From an uncultured Bradyrhizobium sp. (GTDB taxonomy: Bacteria; Pseudomonadota; Alphaproteobacteria; Rhizobiales; Xanthobacteraceae), in the NCBI RefSeq assembly GCF_947648125.1, contig NZ_CANSMR010000044.1, forward strand, positions 1-43,651: a DNA stretch of 43,651 nucleotides, in the 5' to 3' direction. A program made the translations under genes and the position numbers. The notes under the pieces are model-generated. The model saw only the letters and a list, made by a program, of their open reading frames with translations, ran no database searches and was not told the DNA's origin. Positions 1 through 8,200 of the stretch are shown one piece after another (position 1 is the first letter of the stretch; every line of letters starts with the position of its first letter).

Positions 1-9
1 TAGGAGTCC

Positions 10-43
10 GTCTCGTGGGCTCGGAGATGTGTTTAATAGACGG
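10..43. other. Nextera adapter remnant
   Basis: Positions 10-32 match the first 23 bases of the Illumina Nextera read-2 transposase adapter exactly (begins GTCTCGTGGGCTCGG). Positions 33-43 continue the adapter with three mismatches, giving 31 of 34 identical by eye. This is library sequence and not biology. It implies that the window starts at a contig end and that the first ~43 bases should be trimmed. Confidence 0.9.
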
Positions 44-78
44 TCACAAGACCGGCCCTGGACGTTTCGATGTGAGAA

Positions 79-98
79 GGCGGGGCCGAAGCCCCGCC
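79..98 (-). terminator. UUCG-tetraloop hairpin, likely terminator
   Basis: Perfect 8-bp GC stem (GGCGGGGC/GCCCCGCC) closed on the minus strand by a TTCG tetraloop and followed by TTCTCAC. It lies 8 bp past the stop of the last gene of the minus-strand train. The T-run is weak, so termination efficiency is uncertain. Confidence 0.6.
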
Positions 99-105
99 CT
101 GACGG

Positions 106-693
106 CTAGTCGAAAGCCGTCATCTGGGCCGCGGCGGCCTTCTTGGAGACGGTTTCACCGGCGTGTTCGACCTGCCGCTCGAAGGGCTTCCAGGCCTCGC
201 CGATGACTTGTTCGTAGGCGGCAACAGCGCCCTCGGCCGCCATGCGGAGCGCGTGTGCCTGCAGACCCATGTCGGCCGCGAACTCGCGCTTGCGTTGCGA
301 CTGACTGTCGAATCCGACCGGACCATCGAGGTCTTCGTCGCGCATGTCGTTGGCGAGCTTAGCGGTGGCCTCGCGCGCCTCGGTCACGGCGCGGGAGTAG
401 AACTGGCCGGCGCCGTGGGCCGAACCGACATAGGAGCCGACGATGCGCTGCAGGTGGATTTCCATCGCGCGGTCGCTGAGCCCGTCCTTGAGGGCGTCGG
501 CGGTCTCGACGACGAGTCGCTCGTGCAGGCTACGAATGCCGTCGCTGTCGAGGATCGCAAGGCCGAAGCTCTCGGAGATCCGCAGCGCCTGGGCGGAGTC
601 GGGGCAGGCGAGGTGGACCATTTCGAGGGTCGTGCTGCGGCGGAGCGGGATGACACGGGCAGAGGTGCGAGGGGAACGGGCAGTCTTGGTCAT
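106..693 (-). CDS. hypothetical plasmid protein, 195 aa
   Basis: Last gene of the minus-strand train. The start is supported by an AGAAAGGATC ribosome binding site 6 nt before the ATG. The protein is soluble, with a basic N-terminal tail (residues 1-22) and a largely helical remainder rich in Ala, Glu and Arg, with no signal peptide or membrane segment. No catalytic motif is recognised. A hairpin at 725-749 lies 32 nt upstream of the start and a UUCG hairpin follows the stop. Proteins of this kind occur in the conserved backbone of alphaproteobacterial plasmids, but I cannot assign a function. Confidence 0.75.
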   Translation of the reverse strand: MTKTARSPRTSARVIPLRRSTTLEMVHLACPDSAQALRISESFGLAILDSDGIRSLHERLVVETADALKDGLSDRAMEIHLQRIVGSYVGSAHGAGQFYSRAVTEAREATAKLANDMRDEDLDGPVGFDSQSQRKREFAADMGLQAHALRMAAEGAVAAYEQVIGEAWKPFERQVEHAGETVSKKAAAAQMTAFD

Positions 694-1084
694 GATGAGA
701 TCCTTTCTCGGTTTCGCCTTTGGAAGCGATTGGGCCCTTGGCCGTCGCTCCCTCGGGTGCGGTCGACCAGAACCGGCTTCAGCGGGCCACTTCAGGGGGC
801 GGTGGCTGCCAAGGCGAGCATGGGCGGGTTGCGGACGAGCGGGCCTTTTGGCCTGCGAAGGACGCGGCCCCCCATGACGAGACGGCGGCCACCGATCGCT
901 TGCGACTTGCCCTTGAAGCGGACCGCGGCCGGTTCAGACCGCAGCACAAACCGAGGGAGTGGCGGCCAAGGGTCTGACCGCCGCGGAAACCGTGAGAGGT
1001 CGTGTCAGACTGACGTTTCCTCCATCGCGCACCACGCATTCCTCGCACGCAGCGTGCACTTCGCTCGGTGCCGCTCCCTGCTTC
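694..1084. other. 391-bp gap between minus-strand genes
   Basis: No confident gene. It contains a hairpin at 725-749 (AGCGA/TCGCT outer stem, GGCC inner stem) before the downstream start, and a GCACGC/GCGTGC palindrome near 1050-1065. A minus-strand reading frame at 792-947 (GTG start, 51 aa, basic, GC-rich third positions) could be a small gene, but it lacks a ribosome binding site and is left unannotated. Confidence 0.5.
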
Positions 1085-1411
1085 TCACCGCCACGCGGTG
1101 GAAACGCTGTGCCGCGAGCGAAACTCGGCGATCGCTCTTTCCTGCCGATCGAGCTTGCGCGTGAGAGCGTCGATCTCGGCGCGACGGGCTAGTGTGAGCT
1201 CCGAGACATGCTCCTGAAACAGCCGCTCATCGGTGCTTGTCCAGGTCGATGCGCCCCGGCCATGTTGCCGGCGTTTCGCCCGATCGGTGATCGTCAGCCG
1301 TTCGGCCCGAGCTGCGATCTGCCGCTCGATAATGCCGAGATGGCGCTGTGTCTCGGTTTGAGCGATTTCCATGCGCGAGAGCAGCATGCGTCGCTGCGGA
1401 GGCTCGATCAT
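1085..1411 (-). CDS. hypothetical coiled-coil protein, 108 aa
   Basis: Small charged protein, predicted almost wholly helical. The stretches around residues 12-40 and 68-100 have heptad-like spacing of Leu/Ile with many Arg, Glu and Gln, consistent with a coiled coil. I chose the ATG at 1411 because it overlaps the stop of the preceding gene as ATGA, the usual coupling in this train; an upstream in-frame start at 1432 would overlap more. No known domain is recognised. It could be a structural or DNA-associated accessory protein, but this is only suggested by its composition. Confidence 0.6.
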   Translation of the reverse strand: MIEPPQRRMLLSRMEIAQTETQRHLGIIERQIAARAERLTITDRAKRRQHGRGASTWTSTDERLFQEHVSELTLARRAEIDALTRKLDRQERAIAEFRSRHSVSTAWR

Positions 1412-1659
1412 CGCACCGTCCCCGTGGGCCATAATGGGAAGGGCGACTCGTCCGGCATGTAGTCATCCGGGAGGGAGACGGCCGCGATGGACGATGCGAT
1501 GTCGTCGCCCGCGATCACCCAATCGATCAGCGCCGAATTGGCGCCAGCGTGCTTGCGCATATCCGGCGTCAGGATGCCGTTGAGCGCGTCAGCGATGGCG
1601 CTCTCCGGACGATGATGCGCCTGCACGAGGAGATTCACGGCGACTAGGTAGGCTTTCAT
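1408..1659 (-). CDS. hypothetical small protein, 83 aa
   Basis: Begins MKAYLVAVNLLVQA. The start at 1659 has an AAGGAG site at proper spacing and overlaps the stop of the upstream gene as ATGA; its own stop overlaps the next start the same way, so three genes are translationally coupled. It is acidic overall, with a hydrophobic N-terminal strand and no export signal. I recognise it only as a recurrent small protein type of rhizobial plasmids, without function. Confidence 0.7.
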   Translation of the reverse strand: MKAYLVAVNLLVQAHHRPESAIADALNGILTPDMRKHAGANSALIDWVIAGDDIASSIAAVSLPDDYMPDESPFPLWPTGTVR

Positions 1660-1859
1660 GACCGAATCTCCTTTCTGTTGGCGTCGGTCGGGTAGGGTTT
1701 CGGCGCGTGGATGGAGAGACGCACGGCGCGCCTCCAAGCATCCGAACCTGTGAAATGCCGTCTGAGCCGGGGATGCCAGACGACGAGGATCGGGGTATCG
1801 CCGTCCTCGTCAGAGGCCGTGCGCCAGCCGAAGGCTTTGGCGATGAGGCGCCAGGGCAT
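1656..1859 (-). CDS. hypothetical small protein, 67 aa
   Basis: Short basic protein with aromatic and basic clusters (MPWRLIAKAFGW at the start, WHPRLRRHF in the middle). The ATG at 1859 is preceded by a strong GGAGGTGA ribosome binding site, and the stop overlaps the next start (ATGA). It lies 3 bp downstream of the DUF7007-like gene, so it is clearly in the same transcript. No domain is recognised. The coupling on both sides is the main evidence that it is real. Confidence 0.65.
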   Translation of the reverse strand: MPWRLIAKAFGWRTASDEDGDTPILVVWHPRLRRHFTGSDAWRRAVRLSIHAPKPYPTDANRKEIRS

Positions 1860-1862
1860 GGG

Positions 1863-2735
1863 TCACCTCCATCCGACGAAGTTGGAGGGACCGGCGTAGA
1901 GCTGATGGCGCGCCGCATTGATCACGAAGCCGAAGCGGCCGACGTGGTACTCGTCGGACGGGACGAGATAGCGCCGCTGCTCGGCCGCCCCGCGATCGCC
2001 GCCGAGCGTGGCGACGCATTCCGTCATGCCGGGATGGTGATCGGAGCGGATGGCCGAGATCACGATCCAGTCCGAGGCGTGGTCTCGCTCGAAGGTGCGG
2101 CGATCCTTCTCGTGAGACTCGCCGGGCAGAAGTTGGCGCCCGTGAATCGCCTCCCACGCGTCGGGATACCAGTCGCGGATGGTTTGATCCGCGCAGCGCC
2201 TCTCGTAGTCCGTGAACAATTCCGGGAGCGCCTGCGCGACAGCCGCCCAGGCGCAGTCTTCTTCGTACCAGCCGCCGCGCGCGCGGAGGGTAGGGTGGAC
2301 CTTTGCATTGTGCGCGGCGTCGAGATGAAAGCCGCCGTGTCCGGCGGTCGAATGGGAGACCACGCCATCGGCATAGACGGTCGCGCATTGCGAGGCGCCC
2401 CAGGGCGTATGCGCGCCGGAGCGGATTTCCCGGCGAGCGAGGGCGGCGCGCTGGCGCTGGTGCTCGGCATTCTCGTGAATGCGGGCATGAAAGGCGGCTT
2501 CGTCCGCGAGTTCGCCGCCGTGGCCGTAGAAATCGGCCCGCGTCCATTTTTCCATCGGCCGCGACAAGAGCCAGGCCGAGGCGAGATAGTATCCGCCGTG
2601 TGCCGACGGCATCATGGCGAAGGCATTGTCGCGGACCTTCGCGACGAGAAGGCCATCGCTCGTGCGGGCAAACAAAACCCCCGCCTCGGCGGGGGTGCGA
2701 TCGTTGGCCTGGTCGGAGGATCTAGGCGCGGTCAT
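1863..2735 (-). CDS. DUF7007-like conserved plasmid protein, 290 aa
   Basis: Belongs to a conserved family of alphaproteobacterial plasmids that I believe is catalogued as DUF7007; the function is unknown. Visible conserved stretches are FYGHGGELADEAAF, TPWG, STAGHGGFHL, GWYEEDCAW, LFTDYERR, DWIVISAI and YHVGRFGFVI, many rich in His, Trp and acidic residues. The start at 2735 is chosen because it overlaps the upstream stop as ATGA and has a GAAGGGAGGG site; a longer frame to 2825 adds only an Arg-rich, non-conserved extension. It is soluble with no export signal. Confidence 0.8.
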   Translation of the reverse strand: MTAPRSSDQANDRTPAEAGVLFARTSDGLLVAKVRDNAFAMMPSAHGGYYLASAWLLSRPMEKWTRADFYGHGGELADEAAFHARIHENAEHQRQRAALARREIRSGAHTPWGASQCATVYADGVVSHSTAGHGGFHLDAAHNAKVHPTLRARGGWYEEDCAWAAVAQALPELFTDYERRCADQTIRDWYPDAWEAIHGRQLLPGESHEKDRRTFERDHASDWIVISAIRSDHHPGMTECVATLGGDRGAAEQRRYLVPSDEYHVGRFGFVINAARHQLYAGPSNFVGWR

Positions 2736-3205
2736 GCGGCCCTCCCTTCGGCGGCGCTTGCCGTCGCATCGTCGTCGGTGACCTCGTCGAGAACGGCGTC
2801 TGCGTAGCGATGCGAAGCGAGCCACGCCTGCGCGGCCGCGCGATTTTCGGCAAGATGCAGCAGTTCGGCGCCCTCGCCCGCGCGATCGAGAACACGCACT
2901 GCGCCCGGCCTCGGTCGTTCGACAACGGTGAACGTCAATGGCGAACCCACCGAAAAGGTCTTGAACACCCTGAGCACCACCACGCCAGCGCTGCCGAAAT
3001 CGCCCTGGTGCAGGGTGAAACTCGCCGGTGTCGTGTGATTGCCGATCGTGTGGGCAGCAGCCTTGCGGACGAGACGTCCGACATTGTTGCTGTTTTCCCA
3101 GGCCGCGAGCTTGTTCTTGAATCGCTGCGGCGGCCGCGGCGTGCCGTCCGAATAGCGGATGAGTGCGCCAATCGGCGCTTGGTCGAAGATCGATTGCGCG
3201 GACAT
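2732..3205 (-). CDS. hypothetical conserved protein, 157 aa
   Basis: The start at 3205 is supported by an AGGAGG site 6 nt upstream. The protein has a basic, Pro-containing N-terminal third (residues 13-50), then a beta-rich segment around residues 60-105 (FTLHQGDFGSAGVVVL, FTVVERP), and an acidic Ala-rich tail. No catalytic motif is visible. Its stop overlaps the DUF7007-like start. A strong intrinsic terminator-like hairpin lies 33 nt upstream, between it and the ParB-like gene, so its expression may be partly uncoupled from that gene. Confidence 0.75.
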   Translation of the reverse strand: MSAQSIFDQAPIGALIRYSDGTPRPPQRFKNKLAAWENSNNVGRLVRKAAAHTIGNHTTPASFTLHQGDFGSAGVVVLRVFKTFSVGSPLTFTVVERPRPGAVRVLDRAGEGAELLHLAENRAAAQAWLASHRYADAVLDEVTDDDATASAAEGRAA

Positions 3206-3237
3206 GATGTCCTCCTGTCGGTGATGAAGAAACAGAA

Positions 3238-3265
3238 CCGCCGCCGGCTTGGGAGCCGGCGGCGG
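3238..3265 (-). terminator. 12-bp stem hairpin with T-rich tail
   Basis: Perfect inverted repeat CCGCCGCCGGCT / AGCCGGCGGCGG with a 4-base loop. Read on the minus strand it is followed by TTCTGTTTCTT, a good intrinsic terminator layout. It lies 27 bp after the ParB-like stop and 33 bp before the next start, so it could terminate or attenuate inside the gene train, or protect the upstream mRNA 3' end. Confidence 0.75.
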
Positions 3266-3292
3266 AGATCGTTTGAAGCTGTGGAGCTGCCG

Positions 3293-4975
3293 TTATTCGG
3301 CGGCTTCGGCGAAGCCCGTGGGCGTGTCGTCCTCGGCTTCTCCATCGTCGGCACCCAGATCGGACTCCGCCGACGGAGCGTCGAGTTCATCGTCCGGATC
3401 CGTGTCGCCGGAGAAGCGCTCGACCCACGCCGTGACCTTCTCGAGCGGCGGGGCGAACAGCGCGCTCGGATGAACGAACCGGCCATCGGCAAAATGCTTC
3501 ACGAGCTCGGCCCTGGTGTCCTTCACCCGCGGGCGAGGCAGGATCGACGTGCCGGGGCAGGCGCCCTCGAGCGCGCTACGGGACAAGCAGGACAGAAACT
3601 CCTCCGTGCCCATGTTCGGCAGAAAGGCGTCCGCGCCGATTGCTTCGCCGGCGATCTGGGCGACGACGCCGCTGGCCGAGCGGTTCTCACGGCACGAGAG
3701 GACGTCGCTGAGGACGGAACGGACCACCTGGTGCAGGGTTTCCCGGTCGAAGGCGAGCTTGCCCTCCTGCGAGATGAGCCGAACGGCGTGTCGCTCGACC
3801 CGTGCATGGCCGTAGGGGTTGTCGGACGCGCCCGAGGAGATGCTGACGTTCTGACCGGCGAGGGCGAGAACAAGCAGAGCGAGAAGAGTATCCTCCTCGA
3901 TCGGAGCGCGAGAGAACGCTTCGTGCAAGGCATCGGTGCGAATGTCGCCGATCATCTCATGCCCCTTGCGCGTCACGTCCGGCCTCGGCTTCGCCACGAC
4001 GGTCGCGTCGTCGTTTCCGGCCGTGGCACCCTTGGTCTTCTTGTCCGGCTTCGGAATCCGATAGGCCACTGTCTCGACCTTGCCGGCGCGATCGAGATAC
4101 ATGCCGACGTGGTCGGATTTACCGGGCTTGCCGTAGACGCGTTCGGCCTTCGGCGGCAGTTTCGGCTGCCCCCATTCGTTGACCTCGATGATCGCGCCAC
4201 GCTTCGGCAGATGGTTGGCCATCCACTCGTGCTGGGCGCCAAGAAAGGCCTCGACATCCGTGGTGTAGCGGCTGTCCTCATTTGCCGGCGCAAACAGGTC
4301 TTCCTGCCAAACGATGCCGTAGGCCTTGGCGAGGTCCTCGTCGAAGCTCGCGTCGCGCGCATACATGCGCGTCCGCGTCAAAGCCCGCGCGACATCGTTC
4401 CAGGAAACGGACGGCTGGCCCTTCTTCGGCTTGTGCTTCTTCCAGACCTCCGCCTGTTCTTCGTCGGTCGCGGCGGCGATGATACGCAACTGCTGCTCGC
4501 TCGGCATGTCGCCCCGGGCCATCTGGTCAAGCATCGCCGGCAGGACGTTCGCAAGGAGCCGCAACTTGCGGACCTGACGCACGGACTGGGCGAGCGCGAT
4601 GGCGATCGATTCCTCCGTCCAGCCAAGCCCAACCAGCCGCTCGATCGAACGCCAGAGATCGACCGGGTTCATACCCTCGCGGGCGACGTTCTCGACGATG
4701 GCGCGGAGCGCGTCTTTGTCGGCCTCCGGATCGGCGACGAGCACCTCGATCTCCGCCAGTTCCGCGGCGATCGCCTGCGAAACGCGGCGATGGCCGTATT
4801 GAATGTAGTAGCCGTTGCCGCCGTCCTGCTGCGGCGAGATGATCGGGGGCTGCACGATACCGACCGCCTTGATCGTGGCGAGCAGTAGCGCATCCGCCTG
4901 CGGTGTCGCAGCCGTGCGTCGTGTCGGATCCGGATTGGGCTTCAGCGCGCGTGGGTCGACCGTTATCAGTCTCAT
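3293..4975 (-). CDS. ParB/RepB-like nuclease-fold protein, 560 aa
   Basis: The N-terminal ParB/Srx-type domain (about residues 1-110) contains the GHRRVSQAIA motif that corresponds to the GxRR nucleotide-binding box of ParB proteins. A helix-turn-helix region follows at about residues 115-175 (LVGLGWTEESIA, SVRQVRKLRLLA). The remaining ~380 residues are an extension found in plasmid ParB-like proteins of Rhizobiales, ending in a very acidic tail. The start at 4975 has a GGAG site; the longer frame to 5023 is not supported. Canonical plasmid ParB is ~300-350 aa and pairs with ParA, but no parA is nearby, so a role in gene regulation or DNA metabolism is as likely as partition. Confidence 0.88.
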   Translation of the reverse strand: MRLITVDPRALKPNPDPTRRTAATPQADALLLATIKAVGIVQPPIISPQQDGGNGYYIQYGHRRVSQAIAAELAEIEVLVADPEADKDALRAIVENVAREGMNPVDLWRSIERLVGLGWTEESIAIALAQSVRQVRKLRLLANVLPAMLDQMARGDMPSEQQLRIIAAATDEEQAEVWKKHKPKKGQPSVSWNDVARALTRTRMYARDASFDEDLAKAYGIVWQEDLFAPANEDSRYTTDVEAFLGAQHEWMANHLPKRGAIIEVNEWGQPKLPPKAERVYGKPGKSDHVGMYLDRAGKVETVAYRIPKPDKKTKGATAGNDDATVVAKPRPDVTRKGHEMIGDIRTDALHEAFSRAPIEEDTLLALLVLALAGQNVSISSGASDNPYGHARVERHAVRLISQEGKLAFDRETLHQVVRSVLSDVLSCRENRSASGVVAQIAGEAIGADAFLPNMGTEEFLSCLSRSALEGACPGTSILPRPRVKDTRAELVKHFADGRFVHPSALFAPPLEKVTAWVERFSGDTDPDDELDAPSAESDLGADDGEAEDDTPTGFAEAAE

Positions 4976-5045
4976 GGAAGTTCTCCGTTTGGGGGTTTGG
5001 GACCGGCGCTGCCGGCCCTTCATCGTCTTCTTCCCGAAGACATCC

Positions 5046-5144
5046 CCCGGCCCGCGGAGCGGACGGGACGGCGCAACTGCGGGCGAGCAGCCCTGCCCGG
5101 CAGGACGAGCAGGGCCAAAGCCCTGCGCAGGACGACGGGCCGGG
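5046..5144 (-). repeat. multi-stem inverted repeat before ParB-like gene
   Basis: Outer arms CCCGGCCCG (5046-5054) and CGGGCCGGG (5136-5144) are perfectly complementary. Inside is a 7-bp hairpin GCAGGGC-CAAA-GCCCTGC (5109-5126) and further CCTGCC/GGCAGG pairing. It occupies the gap between the methylase stop and the ParB-like start, about 70 nt upstream of the latter. A pyrimidine tract at 5203-5227 (purine-rich on the coding strand) lies between it and the methylase stop. Confidence 0.6.
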
Positions 5145-5233
5145 ATTGCGCAGGCGGCGGTTGAGCGCTAGCGTCGGCGGCCCGACCGATCTGCGAGCGG
5201 GCCTTTCCTCTTTTCCTTTTTCCTATTCCGTGA

Positions 5234-8200
5234 TCAGGCGGCCGCGGCCATGTCGCCCGCGCTCTCGCCGTCCTCCGCCAATGCCTTCTCCACCTCGGCG
5301 AGCTGCCGGCGCTTCTCGGCGAGTTCGCCGGCGAAGGCGAAGTCGCCGCCGTCGCGCGACTGGTAGGAGGCAAGCCGCCTGCGCGCGTCCGCCAGCCGCT
5401 GGCTGAAGCGCTCGCGCTCGCCCTCGAAATCATCAAGCGCGTGCTCGAGACGGGCGATCGCGCCGAGTGGCGTCACCGTCACCGGCAGTTCGATTTCGTA
5501 GTCGGCGCCCGTTCGCTGCAACATCGTGGTGTAGCGGTAGCCATCGCGCCCGAAGCGTTCGCCGCTGTACTCGACGTCGAACCCGCCGATAGCGGCGATC
5601 ACGCTCTCGCCTTCCTGCTGGAGCTGGACCAGCGTCAGGATCTCCTTCAGGAGTGCGCGGCCTGCGAGCTTGCGCTCGCCGTGCGTGTCGCCCGTCACCG
5701 TCATCGTGAAGGCGTCGCCTGCGGTCGGGCGGCGGCGCGCGATGTCCTGGCCGATTTCGCCGATGCGGCGCGTCGAATATTCGATGTCGCGTTCGGCATC
5801 GCGGACCTGGCGCCGCACCGCGTGCTGATCATCGATATGGGCGGCGCGCAGGCGTTCGAGCCGTGCGATATCGGCTTCGAGGCCCGCCTTCAGCATCAAC
5901 CGCGGGTCGCCGGACGCGATCGCCTTCGCCATGGCGAACTGGTTGGCCTGGCTTTCGCCCATGTCCTCGAGCCGGCGGATCGAGGTGTCGCCGGAAAGGG
6001 CCGCGGCGATGAAGCGAGCTTTGCGCTCGTTGTTCTGCCACATCTGCGCGTCGAGCGAGCCCTCGGTCGCGTAGGCGAAGATATCGACCTCGTCGTGCTG
6101 GTTGCCCTGGCGCACGATGCGGCCCTCGCGCTGCTCGATCTGTGACGGAAGCCAGGGCACGTCGAGGTGGTGCAGGGCCTTGAGGCGGAGCTGGGCGTTG
6201 ACGCCGGTCCCCATGGTCTCGGAGGAGCCGATCAGGAAGCGGACCTTGCCGGCTCGGACGTCGCCGAACAGGCGCTGTTTTGCATCCGACTTCTTGTAAT
6301 CCTGCATGAAGGCGATTTCGGAGGCCGGCACACCCATGCGGACGAGCTCGTCGCGGATCCAGCGATACGCCGAGAAGCCGCGCGACTTCTCGACGCTGAT
6401 GGTGCCGAGATCCGAGAAGATCATCTGTGCGGCGCCGGGCAGGTCGAACGGCTTGCCGTCGGAGCGGACATAGCTGCGCTCGGACGTTTCGCTCCAGATG
6501 CGGAAGGCATTGCCGACGAGCTGGTTCAGCTTGTTGTCGGCCTCATTGTCGTTGTCCGGGTCGACCAGGCGAAGATCGATCGCCGCATGGCGGCCGTCGG
6601 TGATAACCGATAGCAGGATGTCGTCGCCCGGCTCAGGCGCGCGGTCGCGTTCCTCGATCGCCTTGATGCGCTCGCCGAGCAGCGCCTGGTAGCGCTTGAA
6701 CGCCGCCGACGGCTTCGCGGTGAGGATCTGCCGCTTGCCGGTCGAGATCGACGGCACCTTCACGTACTGCCGCAGGTCCTCGGGCATCACCACGTCCGCG
6801 AAGGATCGGAACATGGCGATCAGTTCCGGAACATTGACGAAGGTGGCGAAGCGCGTCACCGGCTTGTACTTGCCTGACGGCTGCAGTTCGAGCTCGGTCG
6901 AGACGTCGCCGAAGGTCGACGCCCAGGCGTCGAATTCATGCAGGCCACGCTCGCTGAGCGCCGCGTAGCCGAGGTAGCGCTGCACCGAGAACATCTCGCC
7001 GAGCGTGTTGGTGATCGGCGTGCCCGAGGCGAGGACGAGCGCGCGGCCTGGATTCTTGGTCTCGACGAAGCGCGACTTCACGTAGAGGTCCCAGGCGCGC
7101 TGCGAACCGTTCGGGTCGACGCCCTTCAACGTCGACATATTGGTGGCGAAGGAGAGCTTCCGAAACTCCTGCGCCTCGTCGACGATGATCTGGTCGACGC
7201 CGATCTCGGAGATGGTCAGGAGATCGTCCTTGCGCGTCGACAGCGACTCCAGCCGCTCCTGCAAGCCCTCCTTCAAGCGCTCGAGGCGCTTGCGGGAGAC
7301 GCGGTCGTCGCTCTCCACTTTCGTGAGCAGCGTCTCGTAGAGCTCCAGCTCGTCGTGGATCATCTGCTGCTCGAACGCCGACGGCACGGCGATGAAGCGG
7401 AACGCGCTGTGCGTGATAATGATCGCGTCCCAGGTCGCGGTTGCCGCGCGCGACAGGAAGCGGTGCCGCTTGGCTAAAGTGAAGTTTGTCTCGTCAGCGA
7501 CGAGGATCCGCGCGTTCGGATAGAGCGCGAGGAACTCCCGGGCCGCCTGCGCGAGGCAATGGCCGGGCACCACGAGCATCGCCTTGGCGATGAGCCCGAG
7601 CCGGCGCTGCTCCATGACGGCGGCGGCCATCGTCATGGTCTTGCCGGCGCCGACGGCATGCGCGAGATAGGTCGAGCCCGCCGAGATGATCCGCCAGATG
7701 CCGCGCTTCTGGTGCCCATAAAGAACAAAGGCGCCAGAGGCGCCGGGAAGCTTCAGGTGGGAGCCGTCGAAGGCCCGTGGCGCGATGTTGTTGAACCGGT
7801 CGTTGTAGACGCGCGCCAGCCGGTCGGTGCGGTCGGGATCGGACCAGATCCAGCGCTGGAACGCGTCCTTGATCTTCGCCAGCTTCGTCTTCGCCGCCTC
7901 GGTGTCGACGACGTTGAGGACGCGCCGCTCGCTGTCGCCGTCCTTGACCGTGTCGAAGATCTGCGGCACGCGGCTGTTGAGCGCGTCGGCGAGAAGCTCA
8001 CCCGCGTGTCGGCGGTCCGTGCCCCATTCCGACGTTCCGGCCGCCGACCATCCGAGTTGGCGTGCCTCCACGGTCCACGAGGCCAATTTGGGCATGTGGT
8101 GGATCTTGATATCGGCGTCCATCGTCTCCTTGACGAATGCGACGACGTCCGCGGCCGGAATCCACGGCGCGCCGAGACGTGCGGTGATGTCGGACGGTTT

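Noticed and set aside
792-947. 51-aa minus-strand frame with GTG start
   Set aside because: Codon pattern is protein-like, but it has no ribosome binding site and no known family; left as a note only.
163-1164. 333-aa plus-strand open frame
   Set aside because: Shadow of the minus-strand 195-aa gene plus a non-coding gap. No ribosome binding site and no recognisable domain; long antisense frames are common in GC-rich DNA.
1707-2807. 366-aa plus-strand open frame
   Set aside because: Antisense to the DUF7007-like gene, whose conserved motifs are clear.
2810-4888. 692-aa plus-strand open frame
   Set aside because: Antisense to the ParB-like gene and its neighbour, which have clear motifs and ribosome binding sites.
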